DNA of 45,829 nucleotides from Candidatus Scalindua sp. (GTDB lineage: Bacteria; Planctomycetota; Brocadiia; Brocadiales; Scalinduaceae): the NCBI GenBank assembly GCA_031316155.1, contig JALDRB010000019.1, positions 1 through 45,829 of the forward strand. The letters run 5' to 3'. Under the pieces are notes generated by a model. That model saw nothing but the letters and a program-made list of their open reading frames with translations. It had not been told where the DNA came from and searched no databases. The position numbers were made by a program, and so were the translations under genes. This document shows, piece after piece, positions 15,308-24,151 of the stretch (within the stretch, counting starts at the first letter, position 1; each line of letters opens with the position of its first letter).

Positions 15308-16807
15308 CTACCTATCCATCCGGGAAACGAGTTCCTTAAATCTCGCTCCCCTCTCTTCATAGTTTGTAAACATACCATAACTGGCACATGCCGGGGAGAG
15401 TAACACAACATCTCCCTCTCTGGCGATAGCGGACGCTTTTATGACTGCCTCTTCGAAAGAGGACTCTACATATACTTCCGGTTTTTCATTTACCCCTTTT
15501 ATATCCTGTATACATCTCTTTATTTTTCCCGCTGTGCCACCTGTCAGGATTACACACTTTGTCCCTATTATACACTCATGTGCAAACTTATTAAAACTGA
15601 CACCCTTATCATAACCACCTGCAATTATTATTACCCCGCCTGTCCTGGTTCCATGTGCCCTACCGGGCCGGTACGGCTGAGAGCTGGCGTAAAGATCCTG
15701 CCCGGCTTGATCAGATTTTCGAGAATGGTGAAAAGCCTTTATCCCTGCTATCGCAGCCTCCGGCGTTGTTGCCTTTGAGTCATTATAATAGAGTATGCCG
15801 TGAATGCTCCTGACGAATTCCAGTCTATGTTCGAGTCCTGAAAAATGTATCACAGCATTTCCAATGGCCCTGACAGGAACACCCGTTACTCCGGCAGCAC
15901 AGACTGCTGCCAGTACATTTTGTACGTTGTGAAGCCCCTTTAACTTAATCTCTGATATATCAGTAATTACACTTTTCTTTGAATCAAAATGTAAAACAAT
16001 CTCATTTTTACTCAGGAATGCCCCCTCTTCCAACTCTTTCGTAACACTATACCAGAGAACGTTACCCTTACATTCATCTTTCCATTTTCTTACTGGCTGG
16101 TCGTCATAATTCAATATTGTATAACTATCCTTATCTTGAAAACGAATAATTGCTTTCTTGGCTTCAATATACTCCTTGAGAGTCTTGTGTCTATCCAGAT
16201 GATTTGGAACGATATTGGTTACCACGCTTACATCGGGACTTACCATGATCTTCCCGAGGGCTTCCAGCTGAAAACTGGATAACTCGATAACAACGGCATC
16301 ATCCGGCTCCATCTCATCAACATGCTCTAATAATGAAACCCCTATATTCCCGCCGATCCATGTCTTTCTCCCCGATCTCTTCAGCATCTCGCCCAGGAGT
16401 GCCGTGGTAGTGGACTTACCGTTACTCCCCGTAATTCCCGTGATTGGTGCAGGACAAAGCCTGAAAAAGATATTTAACTCTGTATCGATGGGGATATCAT
16501 TATCTCGTGCTATCTGTAAAAATTTTGAACTCTCAGGTACTGCGGGGTTGCCAATCACCAGATCCACACTGGAAAAATCTTCATCAATATGTCTTCCAAG
16601 CCGAAGGTTAACAGGTAAATCCTCCAGTAATTTGATTGATCGTGATAGCTCTTCAGCACTCTTCAAGTCTGTTACCGTTACATAAGCTCCCTGAGAAACC
16701 AGAAATCTGGTAACACCTACACCTCCGCCAAAGAGACCTAATCCCATTACGGTTACCCTTTTGTTTTTAAAACTCTCTTTTTTTGCGGTCGTTCCATCCA
16801 TAACCAA
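15308..16807 (-). CDS. murD: UDP-N-acetylmuramoylalanine-D-glutamate ligase with in-frame insertion
   Basis: 499 aa; MurD is usually about 440-460. It adds D-Glu to UDP-MurNAc-L-Ala in the cytoplasm. Motifs: VMGLGLFGGG (about 20), ATP loop GITGSNGKST (124-133), NIVPNHLDRH (198-207), YNDSKATTPEA (341-351), IIIAGGYDKG (393-402) and LLSPACASYGMF near the end. Between KAF (359) and GGVIIIAGG lie about 31 residues absent from normal MurD; they are encoded by GC-rich palindromic DNA (15634-15727). The start is TTG at 16807, supported by GGAG at 7 bases; ATG at 16801 is the alternative. Its presence supports peptidoglycan synthesis, as established for anammox bacteria. Confidence 0.92.
   Translation of the reverse strand: MVMDGTTAKKESFKNKRVTVMGLGLFGGGVGVTRFLVSQGAYVTVTDLKSAEELSRSIKLLEDLPVNLRLGRHIDEDFSSVDLVIGNPAVPESSKFLQIARDNDIPIDTELNIFFRLCPAPITGITGSNGKSTTTALLGEMLKRSGRKTWIGGNIGVSLLEHVDEMEPDDAVVIELSSFQLEALGKIMVSPDVSVVTNIVPNHLDRHKTLKEYIEAKKAIIRFQDKDSYTILNYDDQPVRKWKDECKGNVLWYSVTKELEEGAFLSKNEIVLHFDSKKSVITDISEIKLKGLHNVQNVLAAVCAAGVTGVPVRAIGNAVIHFSGLEHRLEFVRSIHGILYYNDSKATTPEAAIAGIKAFHHSRKSDQAGQDLYASSQPYRPGRAHGTRTGGVIIIAGGYDKGVSFNKFAHECIIGTKCVILTGGTAGKIKRCIQDIKGVNEKPEVYVESSFEEAVIKASAIAREGDVVLLSPACASYGMFTNYEERGARFKELVSRMDR
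15634..15727 (-). repeat. Repeat-like in-frame insertion inside murD
   Basis: About 94 bases that encode residues HHSRKSDQAGQDLYASSQPY then RPGRAHGTRTG, not matching MurD. The DNA contains the palindrome TACCGG-G-CCGGTA (15669-15681 region) and gcccgg/cccgcc blocks like the P2 units in intergenic elements. It falls between two conserved MurD motifs, in a place where an external loop is tolerable, and keeps the frame. Confidence 0.55.
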
Positions 16808-16857
16808 TTATTTTCTCCGACACTCTCCCCGCCAACATGCATATATGCGTTTATATT

Positions 16858-17388
16858 TTATTTAAAACCTATTTTACCTTTTTTCTTTACCGGTGGATTT
16901 AACATTTCCTGTATGGCCTTAAAGACGACCTGAAAGTGTTGATCATGCTTGTCGTGCCGTTTCTCCATAGATTCAATCTTCTTCTGTAATTCTTTATAAG
17001 AGATCATCATTTCTCTTAATTTGGTAAATGTCCGCATAATCTGAATATTAACCTGGATTGCTTTTTCACTATTGAGCACGCTTGAGAGCATAGCAACACC
17101 TTGCTCAGTGAAAACATAGGGCGGATATTTTCTGTGCTGCCCGCGCTTTAAGGTCACAATTTGTGACCTTAAAGAATTGTACTCATCTTTTGTAAGTTGA
17201 AACATAAAATCCTCGGGGAAACGCCCTTTATTTCTTTTGACCGCCTGGTTAAGCACCTTTGTTTCTACTCCGTAGAGCAAAGCCAGGTCTCTATCCAGCA
17301 TCACTTTCTTATCCCTCATTAATAGTATCTTGCTTTCTACATAGTCCTTGGGGATTGGGGTCACTCCTGTGTCTTTCTGTTTTTTCAT
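16858..17388 (-). CDS. ORF6N-domain DNA-binding protein
   Basis: 176 aa. Residues 15-105 follow the ORF6N (KilA-N-related) domain: ILLMRDKKVMLDRDLALLYG, VETKVLNQAVKRNKGRFPED, FMFQLT, then YVFTEQGVAMLSSVLNSE. The C-terminal residues 115-160 form a coiled coil (KLREMMISYKELQKKIESME) and the tail is basic (PPVKKKGKIGFK). These proteins occur in phages and as orphan chromosomal genes; their target is unknown. It lies 50 bases upstream of murD on the same strand but is unlikely to be functionally linked. Confidence 0.85.
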   Translation of the reverse strand: MKKQKDTGVTPIPKDYVESKILLMRDKKVMLDRDLALLYGVETKVLNQAVKRNKGRFPEDFMFQLTKDEYNSLRSQIVTLKRGQHRKYPPYVFTEQGVAMLSSVLNSEKAIQVNIQIMRTFTKLREMMISYKELQKKIESMEKRHDKHDQHFQVVFKAIQEMLNPPVKKKGKIGFK

Positions 17389-17703
17389 ATAAGAATTCTA
17401 TCAAACTGAATATGTTTGTCTATCTGAAAAAGAAACGGTAAACAAAACACCGCTCATGTGGGGAATCGTGGGTAGATTCGTCTCGTCTTTATCGTTTGTT
17501 GCCAATACCTGTTCTCAGACAGGGTTGTCAACTATTGACTTTTGCTTATGCATTCGATTACCATTTTTACTCCGGCGCTCACATAGATTGAGTAATAAAC
17601 AACCTGGATAACATTTTAGGCGCTTACAGTGCCAAAACTACCAACATGTTGTCGTTAATTAATTATGCAGCTATTTTTATTCCGTAAAGTTGTCTCAATG
17701 CTT
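17389..17703. other. Intergenic region, nothing recognised
   Basis: 315 bases between the ORF6N gene start and the decayed gene to its right. No frame longer than about 20 codons looks coding and no strong hairpin is visible. The ORF6N promoter should lie near its left end. Confidence 0.4.
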
Positions 17704-18404
17704 TTATTTCATACATGATTGTAAAATCTTGAAGATTGTTAAATTGTAATCAGGTTTCTCGATACACACCTCAAAGCCAGGTCTCTCTGTCTTACGGTTA
17801 TGTGGACGGTTTTTACGGCCAAAGATTCTTTTTAAACGTTTGATATCAAGTTCTTTTCTCGTCAAGTCAATGATGTTTTGATAAACATCATCTAAACATG
17901 TGCCTCACTGAAATAGAAAATTACGACTATATTCAATTTGATAAAGAGAATAATTGTACCGAAAGTATGTACGTTTTTGTTCTTCATAAGAGGGCCTTTT
18001 TTTGCGTCTAATATCTATGCTGCAGTTCTCAAACTTTTTTATCTCCCATAGTAATGCAGGGGCTTTGGACACAAATATTGCAAAAATACCGGTAAATGTC
18101 TGATCTTCAGGTAATAACTCTTCGGCTTTCTCATGTTTTCTTTCGCCTGCTTGAAAAGACATCAAAGGAATATTCTTACTATCTGCAAAAGCTTTGACTC
18201 TCCTGCTGAATCTTCCTGAAAAAGCATGAGTTGATTGTTGTCTAAATCTTTATCCGCACCTTTTAAAGCTCTGAACCAAAGTCTTAAACCCCCGGCTATA
18301 TGAAGATTTGTGCAATAAGCATTTAAAACAAGCCTGTCTATGCAATCGTAACTGCCTTCTAAAACGGATGAATAGTGTTCACTTAAATTGTCTCTGTATT
18401 TCAT
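17704..18404 (-). pseudogene. Decayed gene of a repeated conserved family (frameshift, deletion, stop)
   Basis: Three pieces in order on the minus strand. From ATG 18404: MKYRDNLSEHYSSVLEGSYD, CIDRLVLNAYCTN, GGLRLWFRALKGADKDLDNN. A one-base loss near 18215 shifts the frame; the other frame continues SGRFSRRVKAFADSKNIPLM, then FQAGERKHEKAEELLPED and GIFAIFVSKAPALLWEI. After IRRKKRPS the text jumps to FRYNYSLYQIEYSRNFLFQ, the C-terminal motif, so a large middle part is deleted. An in-frame TGA (17905-17907) precedes LDDVYQNIIDLTRKELDIKR up to TAA 17704. I recognise the text pattern of a roughly 400-aa family often found in many copies per genome, but cannot name its function. Confidence 0.7.
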
Positions 18405-18935
18405 AGGTCTGATTGTAAGGGTAAAAAATAATAAATGGTCTTTTAAACTTTTAGAGTATATAAAAAAAACCTTGAAATAATCAATAAAGTTTATAACCTT
18501 ATTGAACATATCAAATGATCAGAAACAATTACGTTTTCATATCATATTACATATGGAAAATTGCCATTGCTGTTGTTAGCTACCCGCTGAAAGCGGCTTT
18601 TTTTCTAAGCTCGTCTTAGAAAAAATTTAGTAACTTAATAAAAATATTTTGACCAATCTTGGGAAAAAATTACGAATTACGATTTTTAGTAATTTAGATC
18701 ATGGATAAAGTTCAACTACAGAATCTGAAAACATGAAGATAGAATCAAAAGAAATCCGGCTAAAAGATTTATGGTGGTAATAGCAATTTGATAAATCAAC
18801 TTGAAGAAGTAAGTAAATACTTGAGACATTGTCATTTACTATTCTGAATTCAACTCATAAAATAAAAAACTTAAAAAACAAATCGAAATTCGTAATTTGT
18901 AAATCTGAAATTCTTTTCCGACTCGTTCGGTTTAA
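18405..18935. other. Intergenic region, AT-rich
   Basis: About 530 bases with AT-rich phrases (aaattacgaattacgattttt, aatcgaaattcgtaatttgt) of the kind seen in family C arms, and a hairpin 'aaagcggctttttttc' near 18592. No gene was recognised. The promoter of the DUF2868 gene should be near the right end. Confidence 0.4.
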
Positions 18936-20546
18936 GTGGACAATGCATATTTCCTTATAAAAACTACTCCTGATTTTGGAAGGGACACGCACTTGAAAGA
19001 ATCTGACGCACGAAAGGTTTTATTTGTACGGTCTATCGAAGAGGGCGATCCCGCCGGAGCAGTTCTGCCAAAAGCAGACCGGTTAGTGGCAACGCGAAAA
19101 GCGCAACTGCCTGAAATATTGATTTCTGAATATAAAACAGAGCTACGTCCTCTCAATCAGAAAGAGGAATCTTTTTGTGTCAGACGGGCAGAGTTACTCA
19201 TTCAAACGCTGGGGGACATCTACCCTGAATCGAGAATTGATATTCACAGTAAGCAATGGAAAGGCTGGCTTTCGGCTTCGCTGTTTTTTTTAGCCTTTTT
19301 TTCTGGTTTTATTGCCAATGAGTTTGAATCAGGCAGACGGTTGAATCTGTTGGCTTTTCCCGTCATTGGTATGCTCATCTGGAATTTCGCAGTATACGGG
19401 TACATCGGGTTTACGCGTATTCAAAGCAATTTTAAGAAGAAATCTAAAGAGATTTTTTCCGGACCCATCATTTATGCTGTATCAAGTCTTTCGCACCGGC
19501 AGATGTTAAGAACGATCGATTCTTCTTCTGAGCGGGCATCAATACTGAACAGATGTTTCCTGAATTTTTCCCGTGAGTGGTCTCAGCTTTCTGCCTCAAT
19601 CTATAAAAATCATACCGCACGCGTAATGCACGTCTGTGCAGTGCTTTTTGCTGTCGGTATCATTGGAGGAATGTATGTACGGGGTATTACAACTGAATAT
19701 TATGCCGGTTGGGAGAGTACATTTCTGGAGCCCGTAGCCGTTCACCGGCTTATGAGTGTGGTTCTGGCACCGGCAGCTTTGATAACCGGTCAAAAACTTC
19801 CGAAACTCGAACGAATAAAGGCTATTCAGTGGAAAGACGGCAGTGCCGGAGAAAACGCCGCAGACTGGATTCATCTTTTTGCAAAAACAATATTCCTTTT
19901 TGTTATCCTGCCACGATGTTTTCTCGCTTTTGCGGCATTGAAACGGGAAAAGCAGTTGCAGATCCATTTTCTTACCCCTTCTGCAGGAGATTCCTATTAT
20001 AGTAAACTGTTAACTACCAGGCCTGGGCAGAAAGAACTCATTCGCTTTGTTCCTTACTCTCTTGAACTTTCTGATAAACAAATGGTCGTTTTTCGTTCAC
20101 TGCTTGATCAAACCTTTGGCTGGAAGACAGAAATCGAATTTCACCGGACAATACCCTATGGAGAAGAAGATAAATTTTTGAACGCGGCTGCTCATGCCGA
20201 AAGAGCAGCCGAATGTTTAATCATTCTATTCAACTTATCCTCAATACCGGAGAATGAAATTCATGGTACTTTCATTGCTAACCTGAAGGAAGCTATCGCA
20301 GTTGGTCATTCAGCGAAACAGCTTCTTGTTGCCATTGATGAATCCCATTTTGATTTCAGATTTTCACACCAGGAGAATTCAAAAGAGCGGCTCCTGTCTC
20401 GCAGGGAATTATGGAAAAGGACAATTGGAAGCAAAACACTACAACCTGTCTTTATTAATCTTCACAACCCTGATGTTGACGACTGGCTCATAAGCGTTCG
20501 TGAAGCCCTCACGCCTTTAAAGGATAAAGCCAAGAAAAATGAATAA
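18936..20546 (+). CDS. DUF2868 membrane protein
   Basis: 536 aa, GTG start; an in-frame TAA lies immediately before it, so no longer start is possible. It opens DNAYFLIKTTPDFGRDTHLK, has SARRAEL-like residues, and then hydrophobic segments at about 112-132, 140-160, 230-250, 268-288 and 318-340. The C-terminal 170 residues are soluble. The DUF2868 and DUF3482 families are usually adjacent, as here: the GTPase gene begins 8 bases before this stop codon. Its role is unknown; a membrane complex with the GTPase is inferred. Confidence 0.8.
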   Translation: MDNAYFLIKTTPDFGRDTHLKESDARKVLFVRSIEEGDPAGAVLPKADRLVATRKAQLPEILISEYKTELRPLNQKEESFCVRRAELLIQTLGDIYPESRIDIHSKQWKGWLSASLFFLAFFSGFIANEFESGRRLNLLAFPVIGMLIWNFAVYGYIGFTRIQSNFKKKSKEIFSGPIIYAVSSLSHRQMLRTIDSSSERASILNRCFLNFSREWSQLSASIYKNHTARVMHVCAVLFAVGIIGGMYVRGITTEYYAGWESTFLEPVAVHRLMSVVLAPAALITGQKLPKLERIKAIQWKDGSAGENAADWIHLFAKTIFLFVILPRCFLAFAALKREKQLQIHFLTPSAGDSYYSKLLTTRPGQKELIRFVPYSLELSDKQMVVFRSLLDQTFGWKTEIEFHRTIPYGEEDKFLNAAAHAERAAECLIILFNLSSIPENEIHGTFIANLKEAIAVGHSAKQLLVAIDESHFDFRFSHQENSKERLLSRRELWKRTIGSKTLQPVFINLHNPDVDDWLISVREALTPLKDKAKKNE

Positions 20547-22014
20547 GGCATCGCAATCAATTACCCTGAGCCTCATATCTCACACCAACGTAGGAAAAAC
20601 TACTCTCGCACGCACATTGCTGAGAAAGGACATCGGCGTAGTGCGAGACGATACCCATGTGACCGACATGAATGAAGTTTATATCATGCTTGAGACTGAC
20701 GAAGGTTCTGTCCTCAGCCTCTGGGATACACCGGGCTTCGGTGATTCTGCAAAGCTGCTTCGCCACCTGCAAAATATTCCCAAACCAACCGGCTGGTTTC
20801 TGAATGAAGCACTGGACCGTCTTAATGATCGTGCGCAGTGGTGCAATCAACAAGCTATTCGTAATGTACGGGAAGATGCAGATGTTGTCCTCTACCTTGT
20901 CAATGCTGCCGAAGATCCTGACGAAGCCGGATATGTTGATTGTGAAATGCAAATTCTCGATTGGCTGAGTAAACCGGTTATCGTGCTTCTGAATCAAATG
21001 GGACCTCCGCGTGGAGCCGAGTTTGAAGCCGGAGAAGAAAAGTCCTGGGAAGAACATCTCAAACAGTTTGAAGTGGTTAAATATGTGATGGGACTGGATG
21101 CCTTTGCACGGTGCTGGGTTCAGGAAGATATGCTCATGAAAACAATCGAAGGGGTACTTCCGTTCGCAAAAAGAAAGTCATTCGCAATGATTCGCAGGGA
21201 CTGGAGAAATATCAATCTCTCTATTTTTGAAAGAGCAATGGATTCCCTTGCAAGACAAATTTCATCCGCGTGTTGTGACCGTGAAATCATTTCCCAGAAA
21301 TCTCTGTTCGAAAGGGTTCAATTTAAAATAGCAATTCCGGGAATGATTACAGAAAAGAAAAAAGATAGAGAGGTGGCTATGAGAAGATTGGCTGAAAGGA
21401 TGCAAAATAATGGAAGGATATCTCTCGATGAGCTAATCCATCTCCATCAGCTTGAAGGTAACGCAGCAACAGAGATTATTAAAAGGATGTCCGGTAATTT
21501 CTCATCGAATAAACCTGTAAACGAAGGTATTTCTGCGATAATTGGTGGTTTTGTCACCGGCGCATTAGGTGGAGTGAGTGCCGATTTTCTATCGGGTGGC
21601 CTGACTTTCGGTGGAGGAGCTGTTTTGGGAGGTATCCTGGGTGCAGTCGGAGCCGGTGGATTAGCCAAAGGATACAATTTTATCCGTGGAGATAACAGTT
21701 CATTTATCCGCTGGTCATTACCGTTATTTCAGGAACTGTTTCGAACTGCATTGCTACGCTACCTTGCAGTAGCTCATTTCGGAAGAGGACGGGGAGAGTA
21801 TGCAGAAAGTGAATACCCTGAGTTTTGGAATGTAGCGGTTCGCCACATCGTCGAGGAGCAGCACAATGATATCAAATCCCTCTGGAATGCCGGTAAACGG
21901 GAAGTGAACGCATCCAAACTTACTTCACGCGCGAATAAAACTATCATAAAAATGATTAAACAGCTGTTGAATGAATTCTACCCGGAAGCGAATACCTTTG
22001 ATCCATCGAGTTAG
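20539..22014 (+). CDS. DUF3482-type GTPase
   Basis: 491 aa. G1 P-loop SHTNVGKTTLARTLL (about 14-28), switch I threonine in RDDTHVTD, G3 LWDTPGFGDS (about 61-70) and G4 LLNQMG (about 152-157; N-Q-M-G instead of NKxD). A glycine-rich hydrophobic hairpin (about 330-385, GGFVTGALGG, GAVLGGILGAVGAGG) may insert into the membrane. This is the Era-like GTPase/DUF3482 arrangement. It is coupled to DUF2868 by an 8-base overlap. The TAG stop lies within the GAGTTAG start of a family B element. Confidence 0.85.
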   Translation: MNKASQSITLSLISHTNVGKTTLARTLLRKDIGVVRDDTHVTDMNEVYIMLETDEGSVLSLWDTPGFGDSAKLLRHLQNIPKPTGWFLNEALDRLNDRAQWCNQQAIRNVREDADVVLYLVNAAEDPDEAGYVDCEMQILDWLSKPVIVLLNQMGPPRGAEFEAGEEKSWEEHLKQFEVVKYVMGLDAFARCWVQEDMLMKTIEGVLPFAKRKSFAMIRRDWRNINLSIFERAMDSLARQISSACCDREIISQKSLFERVQFKIAIPGMITEKKKDREVAMRRLAERMQNNGRISLDELIHLHQLEGNAATEIIKRMSGNFSSNKPVNEGISAIIGGFVTGALGGVSADFLSGGLTFGGGAVLGGILGAVGAGGLAKGYNFIRGDNSSFIRWSLPLFQELFRTALLRYLAVAHFGRGRGEYAESEYPEFWNVAVRHIVEEQHNDIKSLWNAGKREVNASKLTSRANKTIIKMIKQLLNEFYPEANTFDPSS

Positions 22015-22110
22015 CGCATCCTGCGCAACTCTTTCAAAATGGCGTAAAGCAACGACATGAATGTCGTTGCTTTACGCCATTTTGGATATGTGCTGGCGCA
22101 CATAAAACAT
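22008..22110 (+). repeat. Family B element, copy 5
   Basis: GAGTTAGCGCATCCTGCGCA then ACTC is hairpin 1 (perfect stem). TTT is followed by a perfect 24-bp hairpin 2: arms 22035-22058 and 22061-22084, read CAAAATGGCGTAAAGCAACG. Hairpin 3 is TATGTGC-TGGC-GCACATA. It supplies the TAG stop of the GTPase gene and must be the start of its 3' UTR. Confidence 0.9.
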
Positions 22111-22164
22111 GATTTTAAAATTCCTAACCTGGACGAGACAGAACCAAACAGAAGTTAATAAATA

Positions 22165-22189
22165 ACCTGTCTGCGTGCGACGCACAGGT
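22165..22189. repeat. GC palindrome P1 variant
   Basis: ACCTGTCTGCGTGCGACGCA then CAGGT, a variant of the P1 unit. It sits between family B copy 5 and the family C element. Confidence 0.6.
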
Positions 22190-22192
22190 AGA

Positions 22193-22365
22193 CAAATCTC
22201 AAATCACAAATTCCAAATTCTAATGTTTGCCTGCCTGTCGGCAGTCAGAAATGATCAAAACCAATCTGTTTTGAATTTTGTATTTTTTTATTGTGATTTA
22301 TCTGTTATTTGGAATTTATTATTTGGTACTTAACCACCGACAATTTTGTTAACATTGAAATTCCT
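22193..22365 (+). repeat. Family C AT-rich inverted repeat, copy 1
   Basis: Left arm CAAATCTCAAATCACAAATT, centre with gcctgcctgtcggcagtcag and AAATGATCAAAACCA, right arm TTGTGATTTATCTGTTATTT then GGAATTTATTATTTGG; shared tail AACATTGAAATTCCTC. It matches 39151-39369 over most of its length in the same orientation. Confidence 0.8.
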
Positions 22366-22395
22366 CATATACATCGAATTAGCGCATCCAGCCCG

Positions 22396-22716
22396 TCAGT
22401 AATGAATGGCCAGCCATACGGTTTCCTCACGAGGATCTGTCCACTCAACTCTATGTTTTCGATGAGCGGGTATATTGATGTAGTCGCCGGGCTTCAGCAT
22501 CACCGCTGTGTGATCACCTTCGAATAACAAACCAGCACTCCCTCTGAGCACAATCATCCATTCATCATGTCCCTGATCGTACCATTCACCATTTCCTGTT
22601 GAATGACCGCGGGAAATAATTCGTTCAATTCTGAAGTGTTCTGCCCTGAAGACTTCTTCTAAAACCTCTTCTGGTATTTGTTCCGGTATGTTTTCAAAGA
22701 TGTTTTTGAGATTCAT
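22396..22716 (-). CDS. Small cupin-domain protein
   Basis: 106 aa, single-domain cupin. The metal-ligand pattern is visible: GEWYDQGHDEWMIVLRGSAG and MLKPGDYINIPAHRKHRVEW (G-D-Y, H-x3-H). An AGGA site lies 6 bases before the ATG. Cupins of this size bind a metal and a small ligand; the substrate cannot be read. It stands alone with an H1-like family B fragment (attagcgcatcc, 22379-22392) at its 3' end. Confidence 0.8.
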   Translation of the reverse strand: MNLKNIFENIPEQIPEEVLEEVFRAEHFRIERIISRGHSTGNGEWYDQGHDEWMIVLRGSAGLLFEGDHTAVMLKPGDYINIPAHRKHRVEWTDPREETVWLAIHY

Positions 22717-22811
22717 AAAGATCCTGGTATCTGATTTCGGTTTTCCTAAGGAAAGCTTGAAAACCGTTGGTTTTTATTTTACAACCTGGTCGAGCCAGCT
22801 CCTATTAGGGT

Positions 22812-23276
22812 CTATACCCTTTTTGGTTCTTCTGGGTCGGCCAGGTTGGGATACTGGGCTAATTCCAACAATATCCCGTCAGGCCCATAAAAATAAGCCA
22901 GCCGTTTACCGGTCTTGGGATACGTCTGTATCGGGCTTAAGAATGTGATACCCTTCCCTTTCAGATCCTGCACAGTTTCATCGATATTATCCACTACAAA
23001 GGCAATGTGGCGATATCCGAGCTGATTTGCCTTACTCATCATAGGATCATGACCGGAAGGAGGAGTTTCATACTCAATCAGTTCCAGATTGACACCCAAA
23101 CCTGACAATGACAGTGATGTATATCTGGCGCTGACATTTTCAAGGCCAACTATTGCAGATATCCACTCGCCCTCCAATATGCCTTCGTCTCCCACTGAGA
23201 ATCCGAGTTGAGTGAAAAACGCTTTGGCTTTATCGAGATTGCTAACGACTATATTAACATGATCTATTTTTTTCAA
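22812..23276 (-). CDS. VOC (glyoxalase/methylmalonyl-CoA-epimerase-like) protein
   Basis: 154 aa, two βαβββ halves. MKKIDHVNIVVSNLDKAKAF carries the first metal His, NLELIEYETPP the first Glu, YRHIAFVVDNIDETVQDLKG the second His and GPDGILLELAQYP the second Glu, so all four metal ligands are in place. VOC enzymes include glyoxalase I, epimerases and dioxygenases; the substrate is not evident. It follows the MntA/HepT pair and precedes the cupin on the same strand. Confidence 0.85.
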   Translation of the reverse strand: MKKIDHVNIVVSNLDKAKAFFTQLGFSVGDEGILEGEWISAIVGLENVSARYTSLSLSGLGVNLELIEYETPPSGHDPMMSKANQLGYRHIAFVVDNIDETVQDLKGKGITFLSPIQTYPKTGKRLAYFYGPDGILLELAQYPNLADPEEPKRV

Positions 23277-23327
23277 AACTTTCCGTCTCTATCAACAATT
23301 TCCCGGTTACGGTAATGTTCAGCATCA

Positions 23328-23795
23328 TTACAATATCTTTTTCTTGAACTTCTCAAAATCCTTTTTAAAAGGCGCTATGAGTGACTCTGTCTTCTCTGAT
23401 AATTTTATGACTCTTTCCGCATCGAGATTGTAGGAGTAAGCATGCCTGAAGACATGTCTGAATCCTCTGAGTTCATCCAGCAGCATAAAGGATTCATCCG
23501 CCAATAGTTCTGGTCTGACTCCTTCGATCTGCAGTTTCATCCTGTTAAGCAATTCAGAGTGATAGCCCGATATGTCAGCAATCTGGTTTTCAAAGAATCT
23601 GGCTATGAGTTTAAACAGATCTTCGTATGCCGAGTATAAATTGTGAAGTTTATAAGCCAGACTGTTAGTCAGGTCTTCATCATCAGGATGAGACCTCAGC
23701 CTTTTTGACTTCTCTTGAATCGTGGAGTGGAGCTTGAATATTTCTTTCCGCTGAGCCTCCAGTTCTGCAACGAAAATTTTCAGTCGTTTTTCCAT
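23328..23795 (-). CDS. HepT-like (RxxxxH) toxin of an MntA/HepT-type pair
   Basis: 155 aa, all-helical. LRGFRHVFRHAYSYNLD carries R-x4-H followed by x-Y, the HEPN catalytic signature. The gene overlaps the nucleotidyltransferase by 16 bases. In such pairs the nucleotidyltransferase AMPylates the HEPN ribonuclease (established for MntA/HepT). The larger spacing of N-terminal helices sets it apart from DUF86 members such as the truncated one at 1871-2152. It appears intact. Confidence 0.75.
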   Translation of the reverse strand: MEKRLKIFVAELEAQRKEIFKLHSTIQEKSKRLRSHPDDEDLTNSLAYKLHNLYSAYEDLFKLIARFFENQIADISGYHSELLNRMKLQIEGVRPELLADESFMLLDELRGFRHVFRHAYSYNLDAERVIKLSEKTESLIAPFKKDFEKFKKKIL

Positions 23796-24151
23796 CGGAG
23801 CCCTTCCATCAATATCTTATCTTTAAAACTGATATCCTCAAGATGTATGATGTTTACATTCCTCCCGATTTTTCCGCTAATGTAACTCGTCACATAAAAC
23901 AGCTCGTCTCTGTCGAGTCCCAGAAATGCTATATCAACATCCGAATGCTCGCTGAATCTATTCTCTTCCAGCACAGAGCCGAAGATATATGCATCCTCAA
24001 ACTGTACTTCTTCAGAAAGTTTCCCGAGAATATTACAGACGTTTTGCAGAGTTTTTATTCGCAGCTTTTCTCTTTCCGCATCTTTCCTCTGATAAGCTTC
24101 TTTTATTTTCTGCATTTTGAATTGTTTCTCTGTATGATTGGCCTTTTTCAT
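23780..24151 (-). CDS. MntA-like nucleotidyltransferase (antitoxin)
   Basis: 123 aa. YIFGSVLEENRFSEHSDVDI is the polβ-type motif GS-x(11)-DVD; a third acid may be in VNIIHLED. The N-terminal 45 residues are a charged helix (KEAYQRKDAEREKLRIKTLQ). The minimal nucleotidyltransferase overlaps the HEPN gene downstream, the standard two-gene layout. It probably neutralises the toxin by nucleotidylation (inference from the family). Confidence 0.8.
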   Translation of the reverse strand: MKKANHTEKQFKMQKIKEAYQRKDAEREKLRIKTLQNVCNILGKLSEEVQFEDAYIFGSVLEENRFSEHSDVDIAFLGLDRDELFYVTSYISGKIGRNVNIIHLEDISFKDKILMEGLRWKND

